Assembly: GCA_008828725.1 (NCBI GenBank)
Contig: MEHQ01000993.1
Coordinates: 1 to 64,000, forward strand
Reading direction: 5' to 3'
DNA: 64,000 bases
From: Saccharina japonica
Lineage: Eukaryota; Sar; Phaeophyceae; Laminariales; Laminariaceae
In this document: piece by piece, positions 11,511-23,781 of the stretch
Numbering within the stretch: the first letter of the stretch is position 1
How the letters are laid out: the number at the start of each line of letters is the position of its first letter
The notes under the pieces: model-generated
What the model was told of the DNA's origin: nothing
Seen by the model: only the letters and a program-made list of their open reading frames with translations
The model's database searches: none
Program-made: the position numbers and the translations under genes

Positions 11511-11520
11511 CAGTATTGGT

Positions 11521-11583
11521 TAGATCTTTGGATCTTGGATCTTCGGGTCTTGGATCTTAAATCTTGGATCTTGGATCTTTGAT
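11521..11583. repeat. GGATCTT microsatellite
   Basis: About eight imperfect copies of a 7-8 bp unit (TTGGATCTT and variants) just after SINE copy 3. Confidence 0.75.
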
Positions 11584-13463
11584 TGCACCGCGATAATTTA
11601 TTACTTTTGGATTTTGGACAGAAACGGTTTCAACTTTCTTCGAGCGCTGTTTCGCCGAAGAGCAACTTGGGGCATGTTTCTACTTTCGAGACTCGAGACC
11701 TGCTCGAGAGTACTACTCCTTGTACTCTCTAGATAAAGTGTCCATTTCTTCTAGCTGTTCACTCGCCGATACACCGAGTAGCAATCAAACGACGTTCCGA
11801 CCAGGGCCGACACTCTTGGACGTCTACAGTACATCAGCCACCGGAAACACGATGATGTTGAAACAAACTACGGCACGTACATACCTATGATATGTACGAG
11901 TTCGAGCTCGTATCATACGATGTGGACTGCACCGGTCTGACTGTAACATACACACGCCACTTTACAGATACGAACCTCTTTGCGCCGCCAGAGTTTCAAC
12001 AACACCAAAAGTTTACATTCCCGAGAGGCGGAGCTATGGTATCATACAACCGAACGTGATCGAAACGTATTTTCGCGTTTTGCGATAAAGTACGATGTAT
12101 GTGCTTCGTGCTGCAATAGCTACAACAAGTTTCCATTCGCCTCGTATCTGCCGCGGCGGGCTTCTGGGTGAAAGAGAACCTTTGACCTTCGATATGTATG
12201 ATATGAAGATCATAAACATGCAGAAACAATAATACGATCACTCGAATATACCACCCTCGGGCAGATATCATACGTACGGCAAATTGATATTTACATCGAG
12301 CACTGCTGTGTGTACAGGGCCGTAGCGCACCTTTTTCGTGCTTCGTCCAATTCACTTGTACGGGCTGCTTCTTGTATCCACGTTCTCCGGCGATGCCATG
12401 TAAAAATATACGAGTCGTACGTAGGAGGTGCCTTTTACACTCTCTGCCAAGTCCGCGACCACCGCTCGCCCTCCCTGAAGCAACCACGGTCGAGCCCCGC
12501 GTGCCTTTCCAACGCATCCGCCTTGCTCGGTGCTGCTTGGCGCCCCTTTGCGACGAAAAAGAAGCACGTTGCGCGAGTTGAGTGAGACGGGAGAGGGGTG
12601 CCTCTCCGGATCACACAGACTGTGGTCCATTCTGACTTGTTGAGGTCGATAATATTTGCGATACTCTCTGTATGGCGATGATATCTCGGGGCCACCAGTA
12701 GAACAAGAGAAGGATGCACCCGCACTCCCGCACGTCCACATGATGTACAGGGCACAGGGACCTGATGCAGCAGTTGACAAAAGCTAATAATATTGAACCA
12801 TCGTGAGTTGTGAGCCGTCGGGGTGAGTCGTGAGTCGTGGCCGTGATCCAAGCAGACTCGTAATAATGTGTCTATTCGGGAACCGGGGTTTATCAAAGTA
12901 CGAGTACAGTAACGGCATAATGGCGGTGTAAATTGAAGCGGCGTAATGGCGGTGTAAAAGTTGAAACGGCGGTTGACGGCTTATTTTCCCTCTCGGTAAC
13001 TCAGATCCGGGGTCGCAGTCATACAAGCAGTCATACTGCTATTATTATTATTGTACCACAGGTACGAAATGAATATGGTCATACTGCTTTACGTAGCGAA
13101 TACGCCCCTTTCGTATGTACCAGCTATCATACGTATCATGGTATTTTTGGTGTTTTTTATACGTCCGACCTTTGTGTGACCGTTCGAATCACTTTTCGTC
13201 CGAGAGGAGCGACTTGAGCGCGACCAAAACCCGTGTGTACGAGGTGCTACTGTAGTATGTCGCCGTCAACTGCTCGTCGTAGTCCTGACGAGAGGCGCAC
13301 ATACGACTGATACCGGACGCAGATTCCGGTGAAGGGAGTAAAAATGCTCATCGTCTATTCATAGAGTTTCAGTGACAATCGAGAAGCTTCCAACGTATAT
13401 AGATAGGTACCTGTGGTATACTTGTACGTAAGAAGTGCAGTCTGCGTCAACAGAGTTACCAGA
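11584..13463. other. gene-free stretch with a SINE fragment
   Basis: No supported gene. Positions 12981-13018 match the inverted SINE body (GTAACTCAGATCCGGGGTC), an old fragment. Frames around 12310-12896 are open on both strands, but none shows a domain. Confidence 0.4.
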
Positions 13464-13545
13464 TACCAATTTGTCCCGAAATATAATAACCGTTTGATTT
13501 AATTTCAATGTATAAAAGGTTCTTATATTTAAGGACAGAGTGGTA
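13464..13545. mobile_element. mariner/Stowaway-like MITE, copy 2
   Basis: A hairpin of about 82 bp starting TACCAATTTGTCCCGAAATA and ending AAGGACAGAGTGGTA. Same family as the elements at 6778, 32059, 42747, 46555 and 46679. Confidence 0.8.
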
Positions 13546-15169
13546 GTGAACAATGTTCACACCACCAGTAATCTGAAGTGACGGCAGGACGCGGACTCGA
13601 CGAAAAAGTCAAGAGGGTCCAAGGACCCACCAGCCAACACCCGTGTACTCTACTCACAGTATACTCGTGGTAGAGACTGCTTCCAGCTATTACTGCGCGT
13701 GCATTTATTTACTGGTATGATACGTCTATACGTGTACATGTAGTCTATCGTACGTTCGCGACCCGCTGGCGGGAAGATGATTAATAATACAAAGAGTAGT
13801 ATTGCAGCTAACGTGCACAGAGCTGCAGTACAGGTACAGTATAAGAGTACCAGGTAGTACTCAGTACGCATAGGTAACAAAGCGAGAGGCACCTTTAAAA
13901 CACACAGCGGGATACCCAAAACAACCAGGTACTGCCGTACTTTGTTTGGACGTCCTTGCTACAGGTGTCAATCAACCGGGTATCAGTACGAACGTACAGC
14001 ACCTGTGTCTATAGTAAATTCGTAGTATTAATAGTACTATCTGTACCAAGCTTGTCTGTACCACCATATTATGCAACGTGAATCGTACACCAGTCAGCTC
14101 AGTACAGATTATAATATGCGTTGACGTCGCGGTCGCAGCAATACAGCAGTTAGCCTTTATTTGCTCTGATGTTCGTCAACAATGTGATGATTAGCTGTCA
14201 TTGGTACCCTGGTACAACACTGCTTGCTGTACATGTGCCCGACCTGCATGTGGGGTCTGATGGTACAGAAAAGCGGTGCCATGACTGCACCTGGTAAAAA
14301 GTCCAGCAGCACGACGAGTTTTTCAGCACAAAACACGCAAGTGTTTTTTACGCGTACCTGTTTCAGTCGCTCCAGTACAGTGCGTGCTCAATGCCTGCTC
14401 TAGCTGACCGCCACCACCACCTTTAGGCAATCACTCGAGCCCCTCGCCTCTCCAGCGCATCGAACATGTCTCCGGGAAACTACAGCACGTCGCGTACAAC
14501 AGCAGAAGAACGTTAGAACGTAACGTTAGTGCGATGTAGATATACTAGTACTACTGCTACTTACATCTGCACACCGAACACGATCTACAGGTACACCCAC
14601 TTCATCAAAGAAAGCCGTGATCCATGGTTGGCGAAGCAATATCCAGAGAGCTCGCTTCCAGAAAGTGCGTTTGCGACACGGGCTGCCATCGAACATCCGG
14701 TCCTCGTGCCCGTGCCCGTAGCACAACAACGTTGCAGTCCCGGACATGTCGGCTTTTTGCCTCCGCTGGAACACCTTTTTCCGCCACGAATTATTTGATG
14801 AAAACTGAAATAACCGCAGGGAAGAAACAAAAAAACAAACGGCGGAAAAGCTTTTACCCTTGAAATAAATGAAGTGAAAAGAGCGGCCAAAGAGCGTTGA
14901 CATCTCACAGAGGGGTGCGGGTTGCGATTTTTTTTTCAGTTTTCAGTTTACAGCGCTCGATTTTTCCAGAATGGGTGTTTCCGGAAATATCTGGTCGAGA
15001 GCCTGAGGAAAGCATAATAATAATGTTCGAGAAAACGACAGCTGAAAAACGATCGCGTCCCCTGCGCGATTTCAATGCTCTTTTACGGTCACGGTGGTGG
15101 TGGTAGTAGTAGTAGTAGATAGTGTGGTGGTGGTGGTATTCTATACGCGTTGAGCTGAACCGTCGACTT
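13546..15169. other. gene-free stretch
   Basis: No supported gene. Noted only: many CAGTACTACTG-type words and a GGT/AGT microsatellite near 15090-15140. Confidence 0.4.
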
Positions 15170-15212
15170 TTTTTTGGGAACAAACTACTTGGAATTAGCA
15201 TAGGACTAATGT
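15170..15212 (+). mobile_element. piggyBac-like hairpin fragment
   Basis: Carries the family core GGGAACAAACTACTTGGAAT, followed by TAGCATAGG. Both ends are missing or too diverged to place. Confidence 0.45.
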
Positions 15213-16360
15213 TGGCAGTGGTAAAATCATTTAAAAAATATATATATATACCTCCTGGCAGCTCCTGGCGCCCCCTCGTGCACAATACGTAGTCTCGAAA
15301 AACTATTCTGCGGGCCCTCCTGGTAGCTGTGTAAAAAAAAAATGACGAGGTGGGTACGGGAGGAGGGGGGGGGGGTGCCTCCTTGTCGTTGTTGTGCGCG
15401 ATCATCAGACCCCGAGATGTATGCAGAAGGAGGGGGGCCTTCTTGCTCCTTGTGCCGCCACATGCCATCTGTGAACGGATACTATTAATACTACTTATAC
15501 TGCGGGCATAAAGACATCTACTTAGGGTACGCGTTGGCATTATTATATCCATTGTCTACTACTACAGCAGTAGTACTAAGAAGTAGTAAGAGTCTCCGTC
15601 AATAAAATGCTGCATGTCGTATTTGCGATGTACTATTATCTGTCGCTCGTATTACAGCCAGTAATAGTTTGTGACCACAATTTTGTTTTGTCGCTGAAGA
15701 ATCAACACGCACACTGGATGTGGCATGCGCTGATATCTGATGTCGGTGGGTGAAAGGAACAAGCACATCATACATACGAGTGTTCTCTACGTACAGCTTT
15801 CTACCAGGTATCACAGGTAGAAATATCATCGATATCATCAGTATCACTTTTTGAACATAATAATATTGGTCTGGAAGATACCTTTCCCGGGGCTAATCCC
15901 CCCTCTAATAAAAGGAACATTCTGCTCTTTTTCGTAGCCGAAGTTTACCGAGACACTCCTACATTATTACAGCCCGCCTCGTCGACGACCAACGCCCTTA
16001 AAGGGTTCACGACCCTCAGAGGCATCCATCCGCTTTACCCCCACGCCATGCCATGCCTCCGCCAGTGACCATTATACGGCACTCGAAAGGGCTCATGAGG
16101 CCGTGTGTCCCCGAATCCGTTGCCACACCTATATAACCGGCGGGGACATAGCTTACGCCATCCAGGCCATCCAAACGGATGCCGGACTCCACTACGTGAC
16201 ACTATCATGTGCGTTCGTGTTTTTTGGCCTCGATCCATCATGGACAGATCGTGAAATTAAACCCTCGCCGAGCGGACCCAGCAGTACCTCTAGTTAAGCT
16301 GGTACCAACGACCGCATCGTATGCGCTCAACCTCGTCATAAATGCACCCGTCACATTTTT
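15213..16360. other. gene-free stretch with a possible decayed frame
   Basis: A plus-strand frame runs open across about 15997-16297 without a clear start. It encodes a segment containing TYITGGDIAYAIQAIQTDAG. I do not recognise it. It may be a relic of a mobile-element protein. Confidence 0.3.
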
Positions 16361-16422
16361 TTTGGGACAAACTACTTGGAATTAGTGTGGAATAACGTTT
16401 GCATCCCGAAAAGGGTTATTAA
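16361..16422 (+). mobile_element. piggyBac-like hairpin, partial
   Basis: Contains GGGACAAACTACTTGGAATT followed by AGTGTGGAATAA and ends AAAAGGGTTATTAA. The left TTAACCC end is not visible. Confidence 0.55.
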
Positions 16423-16477
16423 TCCCGTCTTGAACGCCCCCGCCCCCCCCGGTCCCATCCCGTCCCCAACCTACCCT

Positions 16478-16503
16478 CCCCCCCCCCCCCCCCCCCCCCC
16501 CCC
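16478..16503. repeat. long C tract
   Basis: A run of about 26 cytosines (broken only at its left edge). Such tracts recur in the window as long G or C runs next to the G-tract repeat family. Confidence 0.8.
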
Positions 16504-16747
16504 GTCGCCATCGATGTCGAGAAGTCCACAAAAGAGGCAAAAGCACCCGTCGCTTGAAACATTTTTTTTTCCGCGCCGCGAGAGCAGTCGGGGAGAGGCG
16601 GCTCAGCGGGGTCCGTCCCGTCGACCCCTTGTTGCGCTGCCACGCTTTCTATTGACTAGTATGATACTAGTATACCCTTCACGGGAAACATCAACAGGAA
16701 ACCAATCGTGCCGGTGCCCGTTTGCCTACCGGGTTTCGAATACATGA

Positions 16748-17005
16748 AACACACATCGAATAGAACCGAAACAAATCCGAACCGAAACCAAACCAAACCA
16801 AACCAAACCGAACCGAATCGAACCGATCCCAACCGAATCGAATCGTACCGAAACTAACAGAACCGAACCGGACCGGCTTCAACCGAACCAAACTGAATTG
16901 TGGAACCGAACAGTACCGAACCAGACCGAACCCACGAGCGAATCCGAGAACCGGACTGAATCGAAACCCGAGCGGAACCTAACAGTACTGAACCGGACCC
17001 GAACC
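16748..17005. repeat. degenerate CCGAA array
   Basis: About 250 bp of drifting 5-10 bp units (AACCGAACCGAA, AAACCAAACC, CCGAATCGAA). On the complement it reads as TTCGGT-rich sequence and gives Gly/Ser/Phe-rich frames that are not genes. Confidence 0.75.
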
Positions 17006-17676
17006 GATTCACATCGAGGAGACACAAACCGGGGCAAACACAAGTCGGCGCCGACCAGACAACACCGTGACGCCCTATTACAGTAATTCTACGAGTAGTC
17101 ATCGAGCCCCGTACTGTATCGGCAAACAGTAGTTGCAAGCACAGTTTTGCCATGAAGGCCTGCTTCGTATTACCAGATATTAGGCCCTACTGGGACCAAG
17201 GCGCTGCATACCGTCGACTGCTCGCAGTCCAAGGCCGTACGAGGGAAATAAACTAGGGGCTGTAAGCTTGCCAAAAAAAAAAAAAAACGCTCACGGTGTT
17301 CCCGCCAATTAAACTGCACGCCGTTCGTCCTACAGAAACTACCGAATGTCTCTTTTCTCTCTCGATGCCCCCCCCTCTGACTGCTTGCAAAATTGATCCC
17401 ACTCAAATTTCAAACGATTCTCCCCTCACCAATGGGTGCAGCTCTAAAGTTGTTTTTAACCCGTTTCGGTCTGCTCTATCCACGTTCCGAGGACAAACTG
17501 GTTGGAATTTAGTGCTGGGAGCTTTGAGCAGTAGCGAAAGAGCGGTTAGCCTCGCGTGCTAGGTTCCCTCGTCGCCTCGGATAATGCTGCGCTTCGGGAA
17601 CGAGTGCGACGTTTTTGTCCTTTCCATCTTTTCTTCGGTGTGTTTTTTTTATGTTTTTTTTGCGAGTTATATTTTT
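17006..17676. other. intergenic stretch downstream of the ZCCHC10-like gene
   Basis: Lies 3' of the minus-strand gene. At 17456 a TTAACCCGTTTCGG start followed by GGACAAACTGGTTGGAATT marks a partial piggyBac-like hairpin. No other feature. Confidence 0.45.
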
Positions 17677-17757
17677 TCATCTCCTCGACGAAGAAGATTT
17701 CTTCCGTGCGATGCCGTTTCCTCGCTGTTTCTTCTTCGTCCTGACTTCCTCCTCCGA

Positions 17758-17790
<33 letters not shown>

Positions 17791-17932
17791 GCCGCTGCTG
17801 CTGCTGCCGCTGCTGCTGTCGCTGTCGCTGCCTGAACTGCTTCCCGTGCTGCTGCTGCCGCTGCTGCTGCTGCTGCCACTGCCGCTGCTGCTGCTGCTGC
17901 CACTGCTGCTGTCACTGTCACTGTCGCTGTCA
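17677..17932 (-). CDS. ZCCHC10-like exon 4
   Basis: Begins after acceptor GGCGGCGGCAG and completes a Ser codon. It encodes the Ser/Asp/Gly tail and basic C-terminus, with the stop at 17679-17677. Confidence 0.9.
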
Positions 17933-20900
17933 CTGCCGCCGCCGTTGTCGAAATCGGGACAACAATGTAAAACGAGGAGGCGGGGGAGGGGAGGAAGCAA
18001 TAAGAAGAAAAAAAAACGCCATAAAAATGAAGACGCCCTGGAGTTAACAGAGCCATGCACACTCAAAAGGTGTACATACGAGCACTCGAAAATACGTACT
18101 GGAGCACTGGATTCATGCTAAGGGTCCAGAAATAATATGTGCGGTACTCGTATCTTGCCAAGCAGTCAAGAGAAAAAAAAGTATATTAGAGGTTAGGCTC
18201 TTCTGAAAGTCCTCCACACTAGAGACACGGAACAGACCCCCCCCCCGGCAATAAAAAAGTTGACGGGGGGGTATCCCGTACCCAAGCGTCCTTGAAATCA
18301 CGGGTTACTTTTCTCTTAAAAGTGTCGTCGTATAGGTATAAATACAATATTGAATACTGGGTAGTCCAAACTCCCTCGGCCTTTGAAACCACATTCCCCC
18401 AAAAACGATGCCCACGCCCGCCCAGTACTTCCATAAACCTTGGCCGATATTTCAGCGCGCACATTGACCCCCCTCACAACAGCAAGTGCACGTTCGCCAG
18501 CCTAAGCTTCACAAGCGCGGGATCGCCACACCCCTCTGAGAGTGAAACGCCCCGCCTGGATGGTTTACTAAAGTAGTGCCATGGCCACGAGGTGCGGTTT
18601 CAAAACTCTCTCTCTTTTTTTTTTACGGAGTAGTGTTATCTGGTGGGGCGAAAAAAACGCAAAAGGTCACGGGGGCTTGACGAGTAGTTGACGAAATAGT
18701 TGTCGCCAGAAAATGTGAGCGTACTGCAACAAACGTGACAAAAAACACACCAATGAAAGAGCGGAAAAGCAAAGGAATAAGACGACTGACTAGACACATA
18801 AAACACCGACACAAAACACCGAACACCGCGCCCTCAGGCAGGCGTCTTCGCGCAAGCGCCTGGAGGTCAACCGCATGGAAAACTGCCGTCCCGCCTGGCC
18901 CCGCCTGGCCCCACCCCACCCCGTCCCGCCCTGCCTACTCCCCTCTCCCCCGACCCACCTGCTACTGCCGCTGCTATCGCTGCCGCTGCTGCTGCTCCCG
19001 CTGCTACTGCTGCTCCCACTGTCACTGTCGCTTCCACTGCTGCTGCTGCTGCTGCTGTCTTGCCTCCGGCGCTTCTTCCCCACCTTTTGCTTCGCTTTCG
19101 ACTTGCCCCCTGCCCCCCCCCCCCCACCGCTTTTTTTATCGTCGCCCTCCCCTGGCGGTAGGTCGAGGTTGAACTTGGGCTTGAGGTGGGGGTTCTCGAG
19201 GATCTTGGTCCGAGACACGCGCGCCTTGTACGTCGGCTTTCCCTTGCACTCGTACGTCCAGTGCCCTTCTCAGCATGAGCGGTTCGGCGTTTTCGGGAGG
19301 GGGGGGGGGGAGGGGGGTGTACTCATTCGTGCACGGCCGTAGTCGTATGACCATAGGGGGGGGTGTACTTCGATTTCAGCATGGCCGTAGTCGTATGACA
19401 TAGACCCTCGCATCCCTACAATGCCGGGACGGAGCATGTCGGGTTTTCACCAACCAGGGCGGACGTGCTAGCAGGAGGGGGGGGGGGGGGGTGTACTCAT
19501 ATCGTGCACGGCCGTAGTCATATGACCATAGACCCTCGCATCCCTACAATGCCGGGACGGAGCACGTTGGGTTTTCACCAACCAGGCAGACATTGCTTGC
19601 ACCAAACGCGAAGCGCCGTGAGGTATTGGGCGAGTCGCATGGAGGGTGAGCTGCATCCTGCTAAGAACCGCCTGTGAGGCGAACTTGCATATGGACGACA
19701 GCCTCCAATGAATTGATTTAATTTCTGGTGTGGCCACTTCCAAGACAGCAATGGGTATCACTAGTATCTGCCTCGTGGATGCCTTACCATATACACACTA
19801 CGTGATACGATCATCCCCCTTGTGCGGAGTTGAGGTTTCAACCCCACACAAATGATCTAACAAGACCGCCAGTGGGTGACCGCCAAAAAAAAAAAAAAAA
19901 CGGTACCCTGGTTGTCGAGCTCACGCAGTGAGAGGCGTGTTTACGCGTCATTGCCAACCGACGCCAACCCAACTATAAATATTAAAGTATTTATAGAGGG
20001 GGGGGGGGGGTACTTCAAGGTTCAGTGCTAGCCTGTCGGTATGACAAGGACCCTCTGCATCCTTACAATGCCGGACAAAACATCTTCACGACCAGAGCGT
20101 AGCAGTCGGGGTGTGGGGCCTACTGAGCTCAATGCGTAAGCGCGCACGTACGAAATGATTAGCCCGATAGGTGATCGGGAGGCAAAGGGTGGAGGGGTTT
20201 CGTGGCATGCGTGAGGGAACCATGGACGCAGGGTGGTACGTGGTGGGGGGGTGTACTTCATTTTCAATGCATGGCCGTAGTCCGTTATGGTGGTAAGGCG
20301 GGTGTATTCGGGGGGAGTGCCTCAGATTGCTTGCCTTAGTCATTTGACAGTTGATCACGCATCCCTTTCGAGAGGGAGGACTGTTCATACTCGTAGTGGA
20401 AACATCTCCAACATATGGGCTTTCATTACTAATATTTTACATATTACATAGCAACCTTTGGGGAGGAGGGGGGGGGGGGGGTGATTTTTCGAAACTCGCC
20501 AAAGACCAGATCAGACGGAAAACGACTGCGGTGAAGAGTCGCATCGACGCCGTCAACGAATCGCATTTTCGAGGCCCGGGGATTCGCTGAAATAGCGGCG
20601 GCAAGAAGCTGGAGGCACCGCACCAGCCTCGAAGCGCGGTCGATGCATCACGACGCGTCACTCAACTACTAGCGGCGGGGTCGCTTTGTTCCCTCGCGCT
20701 TGGCCGTCGCCGTTTCCAGGCGCGGTTACCGGGAGGGTACCATGGTCAACGCCAAGCGATTCGCGCGGCTGCCCGTGGCTACTGTGTAACATACGATCCT
20801 GTTGATAATGTATTATACTCGTGGGCTGGTCGTGGGGCGGTACACGATTGCGGGGTGCTCAGGATGCGTTCCTTTCGCCGGCATCGGGTGAAAGGTGAAC

Positions 20901-22976
20901 GGATCAAACATAAAAAGGTTTCAGATAGTAACAACGTGTATGGTCTGGTCGGCATTCGGAGTGGCAAGCAGGCAAGCAGGAAGGAGCAGGCGACCTGGCA
21001 AGCAGACAAGCAGGCAAGCAGACAAGCACGAAGGGCAAGCAGGCAAGCAAACAAGCAGGCGAGCAAGCAAGACACGCAAGAAAAAGCAAGCAAGAAAGCA
21101 AAAACGAACAACCAAGCAACCAAACACGCGCAGATGCATGCGGCAAAAGGGGCTTACCTATCTGCAGGCATTTCTGGCACGTCATGTTCTTCGCCTCCGC
21201 CTGTTTTTTGCGGAATACTCCCTGTACATGTAAAAGCGTGGAAGCATATGAGGGTTTGTTAGTCAATGCGGTGGCGGTAGCAGCAGCAGGTGGGGGGGGG
21301 GAGTACTGCGATTGGTGTGTAAAGCTAACACGGGGAGATGCAGGTCTATTTAAGTCTACTCTGGTATACCATATATGGTAGGCGCTTGATATGTACAACA
21401 CGCGGGAAAACCATTGCCGTATCGTCCACAGCATGCGGGACATTGGTCATTGTAAGGATGCTACGATCGTCATCGTTACGAGCTTCCGTGGATCGGTGGG
21501 ATAGAGCTGGAGGAAGGAACAAAACGTGGATGCGACGCTACACCGGTAGTCGTGGAGTCCTCACCAATACATTTTTGCGTCAAATTAACAATTGTGAGTG
21601 TGCCATGATGTGGTCTGCTCTCCTCCGCTGCTGCTGCTGCTGCTGCGAGTAGTATGTGTAAATGAGGTCTGCTGCCGACTGCTGCGGTTGTCTCTTGCGG
21701 CGGTGTGTTTTGTGTGTTTGTGCTCGCCGTTTGAAAAACAGAACCAAAAGGCGGGGACGCTACGTCGTATGATAGTAGGGGCGTTGCCGGTATCCCGGGA
21801 CTCCATGAGGCGCGTCCGTGCGTGAGTGGTAGAGCTGTTGAGTCGGCACAATTTCACGAGTAACAACTAACCGGTACTGTAGGTGCCATTAACCAGCTCA
21901 CACATATGCCTGCAATTAACTTTTAAGTCGGCACACCGACTAGCGAAGACAGCTGATCATGGCCAGCCGACTTGCCAACTTAAGCCAGGCGAGCGAAGCG
22001 CGAGCCAGAACAGCCCTCCCAGGTCGAGGGCCCCGGCGGCCAAAAAAACAAAAAGGTATCCCGCATTCGACAATCCTTCTTACAAGTACGGAAACCCAAC
22101 AAAAAAGTCGGATAGTCGGCACCTCCGGGAAACGACTAACTATTAGTCCGATTAATAACTAGTTGGTGACTGACCGATTAACAGCTCTACGTAATGAAAG
22201 GACTTTTGGTTCTCTCTCACGGTCCGTGGACTGGGCTGCAATTAGGCGCGCCCTGTAAAACGACCCGCGGTGTTTATCTACCAAGTATACTCGTGTACGA
22301 GGTTCATCTATCATGGTGCCTGATTTCTGTACAACGTTGGTTGGCGTTATTTGTCAGTATACCTGCTGTCTGTAACAGCAGCGTCACATATGCGGGTCGG
22401 CGTCTAATCTTCAGCTAGTCACAAGGTCAAGCGCGTGGTAATCAAAAGGCGGGAGGCCTGAGAGAGTTTGAGAGGCGGCAACAACCAAAATACCGGAAGA
22501 GTACGTACGTATGAACGCCCCAGCAAGAAGATTGAAAACAGCCTACGAAGCGGGTTGGGATGTCCAAATAAATAAAGCCACCTCGCTAATGGCAAAGCAC
22601 AACGATGCACGCATGATATAATACGAGTGCGGTGATACCGGTCTCCTTCTGCTGCTTGTACCCTGTGCATTCAGTCCGGCCCGGATGGATGTGCCTGGCA
22701 CGTACCCAGGACCTGGTACATTTTACATCAGTTCAAAAGTGTACCACCAGGTACACCTGGTATCGCGTACGAACTCATCTATCGCGAGAAGAGGGGGCAA
22801 AGAACAGAGCAGGCCGCCGTTAAATCAACATTTTACTAATCACAGAGCGATCGCGAAATGAGGATCCCGTCTCTCTCCCGAAGACTGACCTGGATGGCAT
22901 CGCTGCTGGTGGCGTACATCTGCTCGCGCTGCTGCTTGCGCTGAGCCCATCGGGATACTGGTGCGGCATCCCCCAT
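17677..22976 (-). CDS. ZCCHC10-like zinc-knuckle, Ser-rich protein (4 exons)
   Basis: Exons in order: 22976-22890, 21221-21158, 19265-18959 and 17932-17677. They join in frame (phases 0, 1, 2) to a 237-residue protein. Residues 44-57 read CQKCLQIGHWTYEC, a perfect CX2CX4HX4C zinc knuckle. After it come a basic KGKPTYKARVSRTK segment, a Lys/Arg patch (KVGKKRRRQ) and a Ser/Asp/Gly tail of about 140 residues ending in basic clusters (EEEVRTKKKQRGN, RKKSSSSRR). Knuckle, flank and Ser/Asp tail match ZCCHC10, a nuclear protein thought to bind RNA (family knowledge). Intron 2 splits the knuckle between Ile50 and His52. The tail is written in AGC/AGT/GGC repeats, seen as GCTGCT runs on the plus strand. 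Confidence 0.9.
18959..19265 (-). CDS. ZCCHC10-like exon 3
   Basis: Begins after acceptor GCTGAGAAG with GG, completing Gly, then HWTYEC. It ends in phase 2 (AG) before donor GTGGGT. Encodes the knuckle end, the linker and the first Ser-rich block. Confidence 0.9.
19300..19660 (+). repeat. G-tract repeat family, tandem copies
   Basis: Three consecutive copies, each headed by a run of about 7-12 G. The shared sequence is GTGTACT(C/T)...GGCCGTAGTC(G/A)TATGAC, ACCCTCGCATCCCTACAATG and CCGGGACGGAGCA. The last copy extends into GGGTTTTCACCAACCAG and GGCGAGTCGCATGGAGG. They lie in intron 2 of the minus-strand gene. The same family recurs at 20.0, 29.7, 40.8, 43.9, 47.9-48.4 and 49.4 kb. Confidence 0.8.
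19880..20385 (+). repeat. G-tract repeat family, degenerate copies
   Basis: Degenerate copies follow G runs at 20000 and 20246. One variant at 20325-20385 carries TTGCCTTAGTCATTTGAC and GCATCCCTTTCGAGA, a second subfamily. An A run at 19886-19901 lies upstream. Confidence 0.65.
20940..21105. repeat. GCAA-rich satellite in an intron
   Basis: About 160 bp of drifting GCAAGCAGGCAAGCAGACAA units in intron 2 of the ZCCHC10-like gene, about 50 bp from the exon 2 donor. The Lys/Gln-rich and Cys/Leu-rich frames here come from the repeat. Confidence 0.8.
21158..21221 (-). CDS. ZCCHC10-like exon 2
   Basis: Follows acceptor TTTACATGTACAG. It encodes GVFRKKQAEAKNMTCQKCLQI plus the first base of a Gly codon, and ends ATAG before donor GTAAGC. 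Carries the first two zinc ligands. Confidence 0.9.
22890..22976 (-). CDS. ZCCHC10-like exon 1
   Basis: Encodes 29 residues starting MGDAAPVSRWAQRKQQREQM. The start codon is at 22976-22974. The exon ends in phase 0 at CAG with donor GTCAGT. It was assigned to this gene because phase and strand fit exon 2. An RW-x-Q-R-K-Q-type N-terminus is plausible for the family (inference). Confidence 0.75.
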
Positions 22977-23303
22977 TGGCTTACTGGCAAAGTTCGTTGG
23001 CTATAATCTTTCGCGGTGCTCCTTAGGAAGAGCTATTCAACAGCGTGGACGTCTTATGTCCTGTAAACCCACGACCAAGGTCAGGCAACAAGGAGGTGGC
23101 TAGGCAAGGCAGATGGTCAGTGGTGGCGAGGCCCGGGACACTACGCGGCGCGACAGCGGGCTTCGAAGCCGAAATATCGTTAGGATACCCCCGGTTTAAA
23201 CATGCAGTTCGGCATGTTGGAAACCCCTAAAGCAATTTTACGACAACTCTGCTCCTCGGTACACGTACTGCTGTTGCTGCCGTGCCACAGCACAGAAGAA
23301 ATC
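22977..23303. promoter_or_regulatory. likely two-way promoter
   Basis: 327 bp between the minus-strand ZCCHC10-like start and the plus-strand start at 23304. No TATA motif was singled out. The call rests on head-to-head gene position only. Confidence 0.45.
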
Positions 23304-23746
23304 ATGGCAGGCTCTGGCAAGCAGCAGTCCTCACCGCTCTCGCTTATTTCCGTTCGTCTCCTCCTTGTGTCCTGCGCTCCTTTGCTGTCCCCGGCCTTCC
23401 TGGTTCCAACTACCTCCCCGCATCATCAGCAACACCAGCAGCAGCAGCAACAGCAGCAGCAACAGCAGCGATCGCGGTTTGTTGGCCAAGCGACGTCGTC
23501 GCTGTTCACTCCGCTTGCGGCTGCCACGGCTAGCACTGCCTACCCCGGGGTGTCCCTCGTGCGCCGCCATTGCCACGGCGCTGGCACCAGCACCACCGAA
23601 ATCGGCTCCGACAGCAGCAGCAGGGTCAGAGGCGATGGGATGACGATGTGCGGTTGGCATGCCGCAACGGCAGCAAGACGAGCATCGCCGACAACTGCAA
23701 CCAGTGTACGGCGACAAGGAACGCTTCCCATCTTATCTCACGGCCC

Positions 23747-23781
<35 letters not shown>

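Noticed and set aside
17615-18121. plus-strand Leu-rich protein of 168 codons
   Set aside because: It is the opposite strand of the Ser/Asp tail exon of the ZCCHC10-like gene.
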